Position numbers and translations under genes: made by a program
NCBI GenBank assembly: GCA_031553435.1
Contig: JAVBLQ010000118.1
Span: 1-24,551, forward strand
Source of the DNA: JAVBLQ01 sp031553435
GTDB taxonomy: Bacteria > Bacteroidota > Bacteroidia > Bacteroidales > Azobacteroidaceae
Direction of reading: 5' to 3'
Length of the DNA stretch: 24,551 nucleotides
The notes under the pieces: model-generated
Told to the model about the DNA's origin: nothing
The model's input: only the letters and a program-made list of their open reading frames with translations
Database searches by the model: none
Shown: positions 1 to 9,532 of the stretch, in pieces
Numbering within the stretch: the stretch's first letter is position 1
Layout of the letters: every line of letters begins with the position of its first letter

Positions 1-1
1 T

Positions 2-2431
2 AAACCGGTTTTCAATGAACCATTGAACCAAGATGCCGTTCCTGTGTTGGATCTGGAACATAAAGCTTCTGTTATGAACGACCGGACTCCGCAACGTGGT
101 CCGGCAAAATTTGCATGGTTGGAGACTACCGTTAAAAATCCACTTAAATGGACTGCAGAAACGCCGAATCTCTATACATTAACGCTAAGCTTGGTAAATA
201 ATAAAAATCAAACAATAGAAACATTGACTTGTAAAGTTGGTTTCAGAAGTGTAGAAATTAAAAACGGACAATTTTTAATCAATGGAAAGCCTGTTCGTTT
301 TCGGGGAGTGAACCGTCACGAACATGATCCTGAAACCGGACGAACCATTTCTAAAGAGCGCATGATTCAGGATATTAAGCTGATGAAACAAGCCAATATC
401 AATGCCGTTCGTACTTCCCATTATCCGAACAATACATTGTGGTATGAACTCTGCGATCAATACGGCTTGTATGTGATGGATGAAGCAGATATCGAGGAAC
501 ATGGCCTGCGCGGACAATTGGCCAGTGATCCGCAGTGGTATGCAGCATTCCTCGACAGAGCCGTCCGGATGGCTGAACGTGATAAAAATTTTCCTTCCAT
601 CGTTTGCTGGTCAATGGGTAATGAGTCCGGTTACGGGCCAAACTTTGCAGCAATCTCAGCCTGGTTGAAAGATTTCGATCCGACTCGTCCTGTTCATTAC
701 GAGGGAGCACAAGGCGCACCCGCCGATCCGATGACAGTTGATATAATCAGCCGTTTTTATCCACGTGTACAGCAGGATTACCTGAATCCTAATATTCCCG
801 GGGGGGAAGATAAAGAACGGGCGGAAAATGCTCGTTGGGAAAGACTATTAAGTATTGCTCAGAATCCAGTAGACAATCGTCCGGTATTAACCAGTGAATA
901 TGCTCATTCCATGGGAAATGCAATAGGAAATTTGCAGGAATACTGGGATGAAATTTATTCTAACCCGAGAATGCTTGGCGGATTTATCTGGGATTGGGTA
1001 GATCAAGGTTTCATTATCAATGAAAAATTAAAAATTAAAAATGAAAAATTGAAAGATGTAAAAGCAAATAAACCGATCATTGCTTATGGAGGTGATTTTG
1101 GAGATAAACCGAATTTGAAAGCGTTTTGTTTTAACGGAGTTGTTTTTTGTGACAGGACATTAACTCCTAAATATTATGAAGTTAAAAAAGTATATCAACC
1201 TGTTTTGGTTGAATCCGGTAATATGAATCCTGAAATCACTACTATTCGTATTACTAACCGGAATCATTTTGTAAATTTAAATGAAGAATATACCGCCCGG
1301 TGGTTTTTAATTGAAAATGGAGATACTATTCAATCTGGAGTTTTATCAGACTTGAATATTCCTGCTGGAGAAACAAAAGAAATATCACTTCCGGTAAGAA
1401 ATATCAAATATCCTGAATATAAAACTGATTATTGGCTTCGGGTTAATTTCTATCTGAAAGAAAATAAATTATGGTCGAACGCTGGTTATGAATGTGCTTT
1501 CGAACAGTTGAAGATGAACGTGCCGGAAGGAAAGCCATTGTTAAACAGAACACAAATGCCCCGGATTTCAATACAAAAAGAAAATAATAAAATCACGATT
1601 TCCGGACAAAAATTTGAAACAGTATTTGATCTCAATATTGGTACAATATCTTCCTTAAAATACAATGGAAAAGAAATGATTGTATCTCCACTTGTATTTC
1701 AGGGATTTCGCGCTCCGGTTGATAACGACAAAGGTTTTGGCAACTGGTTGGCAAAAGACTGGCAAAATTCAGGATTAGACAGTTTGAAACAAACCGTTGA
1801 TTCCTGTTATGTTTTAGAAGAAAATCCTGTTTCCATCAAAATCAAAGCAGTTACCCGCAACCAGGCAAAAGAAGGATATATTTTGCATAGCACGGTCTGG
1901 ACAATCAATGGAGATGGAGCTATCAAAGTTGATAATACTTTTAATCCTCAGGGAAATTTACCCGAATTGCCGCGTTTAGGCGTAGTGATGTCTTTGAATA
2001 AAGACTTGGAACAAATCAAATGGTATGGTCATGGCCCATATGAAAATTATATTGACCGGAAAACAAGTTGTCCGGTAGGTATTTATCAAAGTACTGTAAC
2101 AGAGCAATATGTTCCTTATCCTCGTCCACAGGAAACAGGAAATAAAGAAAACGTACGCTGGCTTCAATTGACGGATCAATTCAACAATGGAATTTCTATT
2201 ATCTGTGATTCGGGAAATATGTCAGCTTCTGCCTTACATTTTACTGTAAACGACTTATACAAAGCAACGCATGCTTATCAACTGAACCCGAGAGAAGAAA
2301 CAATCTTGTCTTTAGATGCGGCTATGCTGGGACTTGGCAATAGTAGTTGCGGACCGGGTGTTTTGAAAAAATATGCCATTGAAAAAAGGCCTCACCACTT
2401 GAACTTTACGATAAAGCCAGTTTACAAATGA
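2..2431 (+). CDS. GH2 beta-galactosidase, 5' truncated by window edge
   Basis: This is a glycoside hydrolase family 2 enzyme, most likely a secreted or periplasmic beta-galactosidase that removes galactose from pectin side chains. The frame is open to the left edge, so the TTG at 23 is not a real start. About 800 residues are visible, while complete members usually have 1000-1100, so most of the N-terminal jelly-roll sugar-binding domain lies outside. Visible in order are the end of the immunoglobulin-like domain, the GH2 signature FRGVNRHEHDPETGR near 300-345, the acid/base Glu in GNESG (codon 623-625), the nucleophile Glu in TSEYAHSMGN (codon 896-898), and the C-terminal small-chain domain with GHGPYENYIDR near 2028-2060. 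An unusual lysine-rich insertion follows WDWVDQG (1020-1054; see repeat). The family call is firm and beta-galactosidase specificity is likely. Confidence 0.93.
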   Translation, partial: KPVFNEPLNQDAVPVLDLEHKASVMNDRTPQRGPAKFAWLETTVKNPLKWTAETPNLYTLTLSLVNNKNQTIETLTCKVGFRSVEIKNGQFLINGKPVRFRGVNRHEHDPETGRTISKERMIQDIKLMKQANINAVRTSHYPNNTLWYELCDQYGLYVMDEADIEEHGLRGQLASDPQWYAAFLDRAVRMAERDKNFPSIVCWSMGNESGYGPNFAAISAWLKDFDPTRPVHYEGAQGAPADPMTVDIISRFYPRVQQDYLNPNIPGGEDKERAENARWERLLSIAQNPVDNRPVLTSEYAHSMGNAIGNLQEYWDEIYSNPRMLGGFIWDWVDQGFIINEKLKIKNEKLKDVKANKPIIAYGGDFGDKPNLKAFCFNGVVFCDRTLTPKYYEVKKVYQPVLVESGNMNPEITTIRITNRNHFVNLNEEYTARWFLIENGDTIQSGVLSDLNIPAGETKEISLPVRNIKYPEYKTDYWLRVNFYLKENKLWSNAGYECAFEQLKMNVPEGKPLLNRTQMPRISIQKENNKITISGQKFETVFDLNIGTISSLKYNGKEMIVSPLVFQGFRAPVDNDKGFGNWLAKDWQNSGLDSLKQTVDSCYVLEENPVSIKIKAVTRNQAKEGYILHSTVWTINGDGAIKVDNTFNPQGNLPELPRLGVVMSLNKDLEQIKWYGHGPYENYIDRKTSCPVGIYQSTVTEQYVPYPRPQETGNKENVRWLQLTDQFNNGISIICDSGNMSASALHFTVNDLYKATHAYQLNPREETILSLDAAMLGLGNSSCGPGVLKKYAIEKRPHHLNFTIKPVYK
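1020..1054 (+). repeat. Heptamer word array inside the GH2 gene
   Basis: A run of degenerate 7-nt units (AATTAAA, AATTAAA, AATGAAA, AATTGAA) sits in frame inside the beta-galactosidase. The same words fill the sdhC-sdhA spacer at 20798-20920. Because 3 x 7 nt equals seven codons, it encodes a peptide with seven-residue periodicity (NEKLKIK followed by NEKLKDV). It falls between WDWVDQG and YGGDFGD, which in relatives are joined by a shorter loop, so it probably extends a surface loop. Confidence 0.75.
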
Positions 2432-2440
2432 AATGTAAAA

Positions 2441-2480
2441 AATCCGTGATTATCTGTTTATTCCGTGTAATCAGTGTTCT
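2441..2480 (+). repeat. CCGTG/ATC word array in the GH2-GH2 spacer
   Basis: The 74-nt gap between the two GH2 genes holds related words of 8-9 nt (AATCCGTG, ATTATCTG, TATTCCGTG, TAATCAGTG). No inverted mate and no TAnnTTTG promoter is visible in the gap, so the downstream gene is probably co-transcribed with the upstream one. Confidence 0.5.
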
Positions 2481-2505
2481 ATTCTGACGTAAAATTTTAT
2501 AAATC

Positions 2506-5379
2506 ATGAAGAAAAACAATCAACTTTTTTACTTTCTCATTATTTGTGCATTATTCATTTCACAAATAGTCAGTGCGCAAAAAAACAATCAGTCGTTCAA
2601 AAATTATGAAACCGGTATACAATTTCTTTCCGGAAGAGGTTCGGATGATGCGGTTGATTGGGAATTTTTCTGTACAGACGGCCGCAACAGCGGAAAATGG
2701 ACTACCATCAAGGTGCCTTCCTGTTGGGAGTTACAAGGTTTCGGAACTTATCAGTACGGCATGCCTTTTTATGGAAAAGCCAATCCTCCGGGCATTGCCA
2801 ACGAGCAGGGAAAATATAAGTACAAATTCAAATTACCCAAAGAATGGGAAGGACGTGTGGTCAGAATCGTTTTCGATGGCGTGATGACCGATTGTGAAGC
2901 CCAAATCAATGGCCGTCGTTGCGGTCAATTACACCAGGGAAGTTTTTATCGCTTTAAAAGCGATGTTAGCGACCGGATATTTTTTGACAATAAAGAAAAC
3001 GTATTGGAAGTAACTGTCAGTAAAGAATCTTCCAATCCAAGTGTCAATCTGGCTGAACGCCGTGCGGATTACTGGAATTTCGGAGGAATTATCCGTCCGG
3101 TATTTGTTGAGGCTCTTCCTGCTCAGAACATTGACAGAGTTGCCATTGATGCCAAAGCTGATGGGAATTTTCATGCGGAAATATTTTTAGGTTCTGCCCT
3201 GGATACCAGATATAAACTTCTCGCTCAGGTTTCTGATATCAGCGGAAAAGATGTTGGCAAATTAATTGAAATTCCTGTAAAAAATGGAACTGATAGACTC
3301 ATTGTTGAAAATAAGTTTGATAATATACTTCAATGGACACCTGAAACACCTAGCCTTTATTATATTACTTTTTCTTTGATGGAAGGAAATAAGCTGCTAC
3401 ATCAGATAAAAGAACGTTTTGGTTTCCGGACAATAGAAGTTCGCGAAAGCGATGGCTTGTATATCAATGGACAAAAAGTATTGGTCAAAGGAGTGAATCG
3501 CCATAGTTTCAGGCCGGAAACCGGACGTACGCTCAGCAAAAAAAATAATTATGACGATGTAAAACTCATCAAGGAAATGAATATGAATGCCGTGCGTCTT
3601 TCCCATTATCCTTCCGATCCGGAATTTCTGGATGCTTGTGATGAACTGGGATTATACGTTATGGTCGAGTTAGCCGGGTGGCATGGCATGTATGACAGCA
3701 ATGCCGGAAAAAAATTACTGCAGGAAATGGTAATAAGAGATGTGAATCATCCTTCCGTTATCTGGTGGTCGAACGGAAATGAAGGCGGCCATAATCTCGA
3801 ACTGGATAAAGAATTTGCTCCACTCGACCCGCAGAAACGGCCGGTTTTACATCCGCAAAAGAATTTCGGAGGATTTGAGACAATGCACTACCGTTCTTAC
3901 GGAGAAAGCCAGGAATATATGCGTAAACCTGAAATTTGGATGCCAACCGAATTCCTCCACGGATTGTATGATGGCGGAGCCGGAGCCGGGCTTTGGGATT
4001 ATTGGGAAGTTATGCGCAAACATCCGCGTTGTGCCGGCGGTTTTATCTGGGTCTTTGCTGATGAAGGCGTGCTAAGAACCGACCAAAACGGAAAAATCGA
4101 CAATTGTGGAAACTATGGCGCCGACGGTATTGTTGGACCTCATCATGAGAAGGAAGGAAGTTTTTATACCGTAAAACAAGTTTGGTCGCCCGTACAAATC
4201 ATGAATACATCGTTGCCGGAAAATTTTGATGGAAATCTTACTGTTGAAAATCGTTATGATTTCACGAATCTGAAAGATTGCCGGTTTGTGTGGAAATTGA
4301 TTGATTTTCCTGAAATATCTGATAAAAAGGAAAAAATAATTATTTCCGGAGAAATAAAAAACCTGAACATTTCTCCGCATGCTTCCGGAAATCTGAAAAT
4401 CAATTTGCCTGCTAACTGGAAAAATGCGGATGCTCTTTTTATTACCATCTATGGCGCTAAAGGCGAAGAGTTATGGACTTGGGACTATACCTGGAAAAAG
4501 AATCCGGAATATTTATCTTCTTCGAAAACAAAAACAAATATTTCTGTCAAAGAAGAAAATGCTAAAGTTACAGTATCCACAGGAAATGTATCCCTTGTTT
4601 TTAACAAAAAATCGGGAGAACTGGAAAAAGTGATAAAAAATGGCCGGGCTATTTCCTTCGGCAATGGCCCTCGCTTCATTGCCGCCCGCCGTGGAGACCG
4701 TTCTAAGGACATGTACTACAATCATGATGACAAAGAAGCTCGTAGCAAAGAAAGAATTTACGAGGATATTTCAGGAGAAAATAAACTTACCGGATTTACA
4801 TATCAGACAACAAATGACAGTATTGTTGTCGAAGCCAACTATTTTGGCAATATGCGTAAAGCCCGCTGGGTCTTTTCTTCCGGTGGAGATATCCGTTTGG
4901 ATTATGAATATCAATATGACGGAACAGTTGAATTGATGGGCATTAAATTTGATTATCCGGAGGAAAAAATCAAATCGAAACGTTGGTTGGGAAAAGGGCC
5001 ATATCGTGTTTGGCAGAATCGTATTCACGGAACGCAAATGGGAGTCTGGGAAAATGACTACAATGACCCTGTTCCGGGAGAATCATTCATCTATCCTGAG
5101 TTCAAAGGTTATTTTGCTGATTGGAAATGGGTTTCGGTTAATACTACAGAAGGAATTTTCAATTTAAGGAATGCATCGGAAAATAGTTATCTGGGAATCT
5201 TCACTCCCAGAGATGGCCGGGATGTATTGCTTTACACTTTGCCGGAAAGCGGTATTGCTATACTGAAAGTCATTCCGGCCATTCGCAATAAAGTAAATGC
5301 AACGGATTTGATTGGCCCGTCTTCGCAAGCGCAATGGGTTTCGGGGTCTCAAAAGGGAAGTGTATATATTTCATTTTGA
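2506..5379 (+). CDS. Secreted GH2 glycosidase (galactosidase-like)
   Basis: This is a 957-residue glycoside hydrolase family 2 enzyme. A signal peptide (residues 1-25, ending VSAQ) sends it to the periplasm or surface. The N-terminal jelly roll, immunoglobulin-like domain and TIM barrel follow in the usual order. The barrel carries KGVNRHSFRPETGR, the likely acid/base Glu426 in SNGNEGGHN and the likely nucleophile Glu482 in MPTEFLHG. The two glutamates are only 56 residues apart, against 91 in the upstream GH2, so the active-site loops between them are shorter and the substrate probably differs. A C-terminal domain with GKGPYRVWQNR resembles the small-chain domain of beta-galactosidases. It follows the first GH2 by 74 nt in the pectin cluster. 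The family is clear; the sugar (galactose, glucuronic acid or other) cannot be fixed from sequence. Confidence 0.9.
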   Translation: MKKNNQLFYFLIICALFISQIVSAQKNNQSFKNYETGIQFLSGRGSDDAVDWEFFCTDGRNSGKWTTIKVPSCWELQGFGTYQYGMPFYGKANPPGIANEQGKYKYKFKLPKEWEGRVVRIVFDGVMTDCEAQINGRRCGQLHQGSFYRFKSDVSDRIFFDNKENVLEVTVSKESSNPSVNLAERRADYWNFGGIIRPVFVEALPAQNIDRVAIDAKADGNFHAEIFLGSALDTRYKLLAQVSDISGKDVGKLIEIPVKNGTDRLIVENKFDNILQWTPETPSLYYITFSLMEGNKLLHQIKERFGFRTIEVRESDGLYINGQKVLVKGVNRHSFRPETGRTLSKKNNYDDVKLIKEMNMNAVRLSHYPSDPEFLDACDELGLYVMVELAGWHGMYDSNAGKKLLQEMVIRDVNHPSVIWWSNGNEGGHNLELDKEFAPLDPQKRPVLHPQKNFGGFETMHYRSYGESQEYMRKPEIWMPTEFLHGLYDGGAGAGLWDYWEVMRKHPRCAGGFIWVFADEGVLRTDQNGKIDNCGNYGADGIVGPHHEKEGSFYTVKQVWSPVQIMNTSLPENFDGNLTVENRYDFTNLKDCRFVWKLIDFPEISDKKEKIIISGEIKNLNISPHASGNLKINLPANWKNADALFITIYGAKGEELWTWDYTWKKNPEYLSSSKTKTNISVKEENAKVTVSTGNVSLVFNKKSGELEKVIKNGRAISFGNGPRFIAARRGDRSKDMYYNHDDKEARSKERIYEDISGENKLTGFTYQTTNDSIVVEANYFGNMRKARWVFSSGGDIRLDYEYQYDGTVELMGIKFDYPEEKIKSKRWLGKGPYRVWQNRIHGTQMGVWENDYNDPVPGESFIYPEFKGYFADWKWVSVNTTEGIFNLRNASENSYLGIFTPRDGRDVLLYTLPESGIAILKVIPAIRNKVNATDLIGPSSQAQWVSGSQKGSVYISF

Positions 5380-5382
5380 AAA

Positions 5383-5402
5383 CTTTGTGTCTTCGTGTTT
5401 TA
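5383..5402 (+). repeat. Octamer word fragment (CTTTGTGT/CTTCGTGT)
   Basis: Two and a half 8-nt units lie between the second GH2 stop and the GH106 start. They match the right arm of the hairpins at 10976-11044 and 17261-17330, but the left arm is absent here. Translated through, the words would give a peptide like ENFVSSCF, which makes an upstream in-frame start at 5312 look plausible but false. Confidence 0.6.
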
Positions 5403-5413
5403 AGTCGTATCTT

Positions 5414-8400
5414 ATGAAAAATAAAAATTTTATCTATATTCTCTTTTTTTGCTTGATATTAGGTCAATTGTCAGCACAAAACTTAAATAAACTTTGGCAA
5501 TCTCCATCCGAAGAGTCCCGTCCCTGGTGTTTCTGGTATTGGATGAACGGAGCCGTAACCAAAGAAGGTATTACTGCCGATTTGGAAGCAATGAAAGCGA
5601 ATGGAATTGCCGGAGCATATCTGATGCCTATCAGGGGCGTTCCCGAAAATCCTTATCTTGAACCGGTTGTCGAGCAACTCAGTCCGCTATGGTGGCAGAT
5701 GGTTGATTTTGCCTTCAAAGAAGCCGATCGGGTAGGGTTAAAGATTGCATTTCATATATGTGATGGATTTGCTCTTGCAGGAGGTCCATGGATTACTCCT
5801 GAACTATCCATGCAAAAAATAGTCTGGGAAGAAATTAATATACAGGGAGGAAAAAATATCAATCAAACGCTGCCTCAACCTGAAAGTTACAAAGGATATT
5901 ATAAAGATATTGCTGTTTTTGCATTTCCAACCCCTGATGGAGAAGGAATTTCCACAAAAACAGTTAAACCCGGAGTTACATCAAGTATTGAAGGAATCAG
6001 TCCTCAGTTTTTGGCAAACGTTGATAACAGCGAAGAATTTAAAAGTGAATCTCCTTGCTGGATACAATATGAGTTTGATAAACCGTTCACATGTAGAACC
6101 GTTCAAATCAAACCTTCTCCAAGGAATTTTCAGGCCCAACGGTTTACTATTGAAGCAAGTGATGACGGCATTCATTTCCGGAAAATAGTAAAACTGGAAC
6201 CTCCACGCCAGGGATGGCAGGAAGGTGTTTATCCAATGACACATTCCATTCCGGAAACCACCGCGCGTTATTTCCGTTTTTCGTATGATAAATCGGGGAC
6301 AGAACCCGGAGCCGAAGATATTGACGCTGCCAAATGGAAACAATCATTGAAGATCAGGGGGATTTATCTTTCGTCCGAAGCCCGTATTCATCAATATGAA
6401 GGAAAAAACGGAGAAGCCTGGCGTGTTAGTCCTCGTACAACACAACAACAAATTCCGGATAAACTTTGTGTGAACCCTGCACAAATACTCGATTTAACAT
6501 CTTTCATGAATGAAAAAGGCCAAATAAGCTGGAGGGCGCCCAAAGGCAACTGGACAATCCTTCGCATGGGATACACCTCAACCGGATATACCAATGAAAC
6601 GGGAGGAAAAGGCGCCGGATTAGAATGTGATAAATTTAATCCTGAAGCTATCAAATTACAATTTGATTCCTGGTTCGGGAAGGCTTATGAAGTGGCTGGC
6701 CCGGATATTGCTTCCCGTGTGCTGAAAATTTTTCATGTCGATAGCTGGGAATGTGGCAGTCAGAATTGGTCGCCTGTATTCCGTGAAGAATTTAAAAAAC
6801 GTAGAGGATACGACCTGTATAATTATTTGCCTGTTATGGCTGGAATCCCAATCCAAAGCGCAGATGTCTCAGAACGTTTTTTGTATGATATCCGTCAGAC
6901 GATTGCGGAATTAATAGTTGATGTTTTTTTCAAAACCTTACAGGGCGAGGCGCATCAGAAAGGTTGTCAATTCAGCGCCGAATGTGTTTCTCCGACAATG
7001 CTAAGTGATGGAATGATGCATTATAAAAATGCGGATATTCCCATGGGTGAATTTTGGTTACAAAGTCCTACCCATGATAAACCCAATGACAAATTGGATG
7101 CGATTTCCGGAGCGCATATTTATGGGAAAAATATTATTCAGGCTGAAGCTTTTACTCAATTGAGATGTATGTTCAATGAATTTCCCGGAATGTTGAAAAT
7201 ACTTCAGGACAGAGAATATGCATTGGGATTCAATCGTTTGTCATATCATGTATACACATTGAATCCCTGGCTCGACAGAAAGCCTGGGATGACGCTGGAT
7301 GGTATCGGCCTGTATTTCCAACGTGACCAAACCTGGTGGAAACCGGGAAAAGCCTGGGTGGACTATGCTCAACGTTGTCAGGCTCTGTTGCAGGTGGGAA
7401 AACCAGTTGTCGATTTGGCCGTTTTTACCGGAGAAGAATTACCACGCAGGGCCATTCTTCCTGACAGACTGGTTTCGTTTTTACCTGGAATATTTGGTAC
7501 AGAAAGAGTCGAAGATGAAAAGAGACGTTTAGCCAATGTGAACGAACCAACCCGGGAAATGCCGGTGGGTGTCAACCATTCAGCCAACATGGCTTATTCC
7601 GGAAATTGGGTAAACTCATTACGTGGTTATATGTATGATAGTTTTAATCCCGATGTATTATTATCGGCTAAAGTAGAAAACGGAAAAATCGTATTGCCGG
7701 GCGGAATGGCTTATGGAGCACTCGTTATTCCCGGAAAACACTCGATGCAACCCAATCCGGAAAGAATGTCGGCAGAAGTTTTTCAGAAAATGGCTCAGTT
7801 ACTTGCCGATGGCGCTGTCATTTTTGTTTGTAAGATTCCAGAACATACATTGGGACTGAATAATTATCAGGCAAAAGACCGGGTGTTTAATGGATTATTT
7901 GCTAACAACGAAGCCTTATTACAAAATCAAAAAGGAAAAATAATTCCTGTTGGCAAAGGACATCTGGGAATTCTTCCATATACAAAAGAAACATTGGATG
8001 AAATCAATATTTCCCGGGATTTCATAGCAACAGACAAATCCGGAACGTATGCCAAGGGAATCGGATATACACATCGTCAGGATAAAAGTGAAAATTCAGA
8101 TATTTATTTTGTAACTAATCAGTTAGAAGAAAAAAGACAATTAGATTTGTCATTGAGAGTTTCCGGGCGTGAGCCTGAACTCTGGAATCCGGTAACGGGT
8201 GACATTGCTACGGCAAAAGAATGGAAACAAGAGAATGGCCGAACGGTTTTACCTATTCAGTTGGACGCCGGAGAATCTATTTTTGTTGTATTTCAAAAAA
8301 CAACAGGAAAAACAATCGTCAACGAAGGAAATAATTGGATTGAAACGCTTCCGGTTTCAACGATTCAAGCACCCTGGGCAGTTCAATTTGACCCATTATT

Positions 8401-8848
8401 CCGGGGTCCGGAAAAAGCTGTTATCTTCAATGGATTAACAGATTGGAGCAAAAATGAGGATAACCGTATCAAATATTATTCAGGAACAGCCATTTATACA
8501 ACTACATTCGATTGGAAAATCAAACCTTCGAATAAAAAAAATCAGCGCTTTTTCCTCCAGTTAGATGAATTATATAATATTGCGGATGTAAAAATCAATG
8601 GAAAACCGTGTGGAATCATCTGGACAAAACCTTATCGGGTGGATATTTCAGATGCTTTGTCTAATGGAAAAAATACAATTGAAATTTCCGTAACCAATAC
8701 ATGGGCTAACCGGTTGATGGGCGATGAAGATTTCGGACAGGGAGAAGAAGGTAAGAATATATGGACGAATGCCCGATATCGCTTAAAGAATAAAGTTTTG
8801 ACGAAAAGTGGTTTGATTGGAAGTGTGAAAATTGTAAAAACACTTTGA
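5414..8848 (+). CDS. GH106 alpha-L-rhamnosidase
   Basis: This is a 1144-residue secreted enzyme of glycoside hydrolase family 106, which releases alpha-linked L-rhamnose from rhamnogalacturonan and related glycans. The ATG at 5414 is chosen because it begins a good signal peptide (MKNKNFIYIL to LSAQ, residues 1-22). An in-frame ATG at 5312 would overlap the upstream gene and put a non-secretory extension in front. Family hallmarks are SRPWCFWYWMNG and ITADLEAMKANGI in the first barrel strands, FHVDSWE (Asp443, Glu446), SAECVSP (Glu523) and the tail motif LDELYNIADVKINGK of a C-terminal galactose-binding-like domain. A discoidin-like insert with CWIQYEFDKPF lies near residues 210-300. The length is normal for the family. 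It is the best single clue that the cluster targets rhamnogalacturonan. Confidence 0.93.
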   Translation: MKNKNFIYILFFCLILGQLSAQNLNKLWQSPSEESRPWCFWYWMNGAVTKEGITADLEAMKANGIAGAYLMPIRGVPENPYLEPVVEQLSPLWWQMVDFAFKEADRVGLKIAFHICDGFALAGGPWITPELSMQKIVWEEINIQGGKNINQTLPQPESYKGYYKDIAVFAFPTPDGEGISTKTVKPGVTSSIEGISPQFLANVDNSEEFKSESPCWIQYEFDKPFTCRTVQIKPSPRNFQAQRFTIEASDDGIHFRKIVKLEPPRQGWQEGVYPMTHSIPETTARYFRFSYDKSGTEPGAEDIDAAKWKQSLKIRGIYLSSEARIHQYEGKNGEAWRVSPRTTQQQIPDKLCVNPAQILDLTSFMNEKGQISWRAPKGNWTILRMGYTSTGYTNETGGKGAGLECDKFNPEAIKLQFDSWFGKAYEVAGPDIASRVLKIFHVDSWECGSQNWSPVFREEFKKRRGYDLYNYLPVMAGIPIQSADVSERFLYDIRQTIAELIVDVFFKTLQGEAHQKGCQFSAECVSPTMLSDGMMHYKNADIPMGEFWLQSPTHDKPNDKLDAISGAHIYGKNIIQAEAFTQLRCMFNEFPGMLKILQDREYALGFNRLSYHVYTLNPWLDRKPGMTLDGIGLYFQRDQTWWKPGKAWVDYAQRCQALLQVGKPVVDLAVFTGEELPRRAILPDRLVSFLPGIFGTERVEDEKRRLANVNEPTREMPVGVNHSANMAYSGNWVNSLRGYMYDSFNPDVLLSAKVENGKIVLPGGMAYGALVIPGKHSMQPNPERMSAEVFQKMAQLLADGAVIFVCKIPEHTLGLNNYQAKDRVFNGLFANNEALLQNQKGKIIPVGKGHLGILPYTKETLDEINISRDFIATDKSGTYAKGIGYTHRQDKSENSDIYFVTNQLEEKRQLDLSLRVSGREPELWNPVTGDIATAKEWKQENGRTVLPIQLDAGESIFVVFQKTTGKTIVNEGNNWIETLPVSTIQAPWAVQFDPLFRGPEKAVIFNGLTDWSKNEDNRIKYYSGTAIYTTTFDWKIKPSNKKNQRFFLQLDELYNIADVKINGKPCGIIWTKPYRVDISDALSNGKNTIEISVTNTWANRLMGDEDFGQGEEGKNIWTNARYRLKNKVLTKSGLIGSVKIVKTL

Positions 8849-8866
8849 TAGATTTGTTCGAATAAT

Positions 8867-8898
8867 TTTTATTATAAAAAACAAAAGGGTTATCTTTG
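8867..8898 (+). promoter_or_regulatory. Promoter of the toxin-antitoxin pair
   Basis: TTTT at 8867-8870, a 20-nt spacer and TATCTTTG at 8891-8898 match the Bacteroidetes housekeeping promoter (TTTG, 19-21 nt, TAnnTTTG). The expected transcript start near 8905 leaves only about a dozen bases before the ATG at 8918. A small dyad CTTTG-N5-CAAAG (8894-8908) overlaps the -7 box and start point and could be a site for autoregulation; that part is inference. Confidence 0.6.
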
Positions 8899-8917
8899 TT
8901 TACCAAAGAGAATTATT

Positions 8918-9157
8918 ATGGATAATCTTTTAAAAAGAATAACAATTGATGTCAATATTTGTAAGGGTAAACCTTGTATCAGAAATATGAGGTTTACTGT
9001 TTCACAAATGTTGGAGTTGATAGCATCAGGTATGACTTTTGATGAAATTTTATCAGAATACCCTTACATAGAACGGGAAGATATTTCTGCATGCTTGTAT
9101 TATGCTTCATGTGTGCTTAATAATCGTAATATGTTGATTATTGATGATGTAGCTTAA
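8918..9157 (+). CDS. DUF433 antitoxin
   Basis: This 79-residue protein matches the DUF433 family, small winged-helix-like proteins predicted to be antitoxins of DUF5615 PIN-like toxins. The recognisable core is GKPCIRNMRFTVSQMLELIASGMTFDEIL, written here in part: GKPCIRNMRF (residues 17-26) and the helix pair ending EREDISACLYYA. The next gene starts 9 nt after its stop, as expected for the pair. It has its own consensus promoter, so it can be transcribed independently of the glycosidase genes. Antitoxin function is a family-level prediction; autorepression is likely but unproven. Confidence 0.85.
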   Translation: MDNLLKRITIDVNICKGKPCIRNMRFTVSQMLELIASGMTFDEILSEYPYIEREDISACLYYASCVLNNRNMLIIDDVA

Positions 9158-9166
9158 CCTGATTTT

Positions 9167-9529
9167 ATGAAATTGCGATTTATTGTTGATACACAATTAC
9201 CTCCATCCTTAGCTGAATATCTTAGGCGCCGTGAATTTGATGCAACTCACGTTGTAGATTATCCATCGGGCTCATTAACTTCTGATGCCGAGATTATTTC
9301 TATTGCAGTGAAAGAAGAACGTATAATTATTTCAAAAGACATTGATTTTTTTGATTATTTTCTGTTGAAAGGATATCCTCCTTCCGTGATTTTGTTACAA
9401 TTAGGAAACATAAAAAATAGTGATCTATTTGAGTTTCTGGGAAAACAAATTGAAACGATCATAATTTTGTTTGTTGAAAAACAAGAACGATTGTTACTGA
9501 TAAACCATCATAAAATTACAGTTTATTAA
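9167..9529 (+). CDS. DUF5615 PIN-like toxin
   Basis: This 120-residue protein belongs to the DUF5615 (Mut7-C/PIN-like) family, predicted ribonuclease toxins. Acidic residues typical of the fold are visible: Asp8 in FIVDTQLPPSL, Asp40/Glu42 in TSDAEIISIA, and Asp58/Asp60 in ISKDIDFFDYF. It is paired with the DUF433 gene upstream. The following esterase gene starts only 3 nt after its stop, so the toxin is transcriptionally and perhaps translationally tied to a carbohydrate enzyme. The catalytic residues appear intact. Toxicity is inferred from the family. Confidence 0.85.
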   Translation: MKLRFIVDTQLPPSLAEYLRRREFDATHVVDYPSGSLTSDAEIISIAVKEERIIISKDIDFFDYFLLKGYPPSVILLQLGNIKNSDLFEFLGKQIETIIILFVEKQERLLLINHHKITVY

Positions 9530-9532
9530 ACG

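Noticed and set aside
5312..5413. In-frame upstream start of the GH106 gene
   Set aside because: It overlaps the end of the second GH2 gene, has no signal peptide, and translates a spacer repeat. ATG at 5414 begins a proper signal peptide.
8918..9529. Recent horizontal insertion of the toxin-antitoxin pair
   Set aside because: No flanking direct repeats, integrase or change of base composition is visible, so insertion cannot be claimed beyond its odd position.
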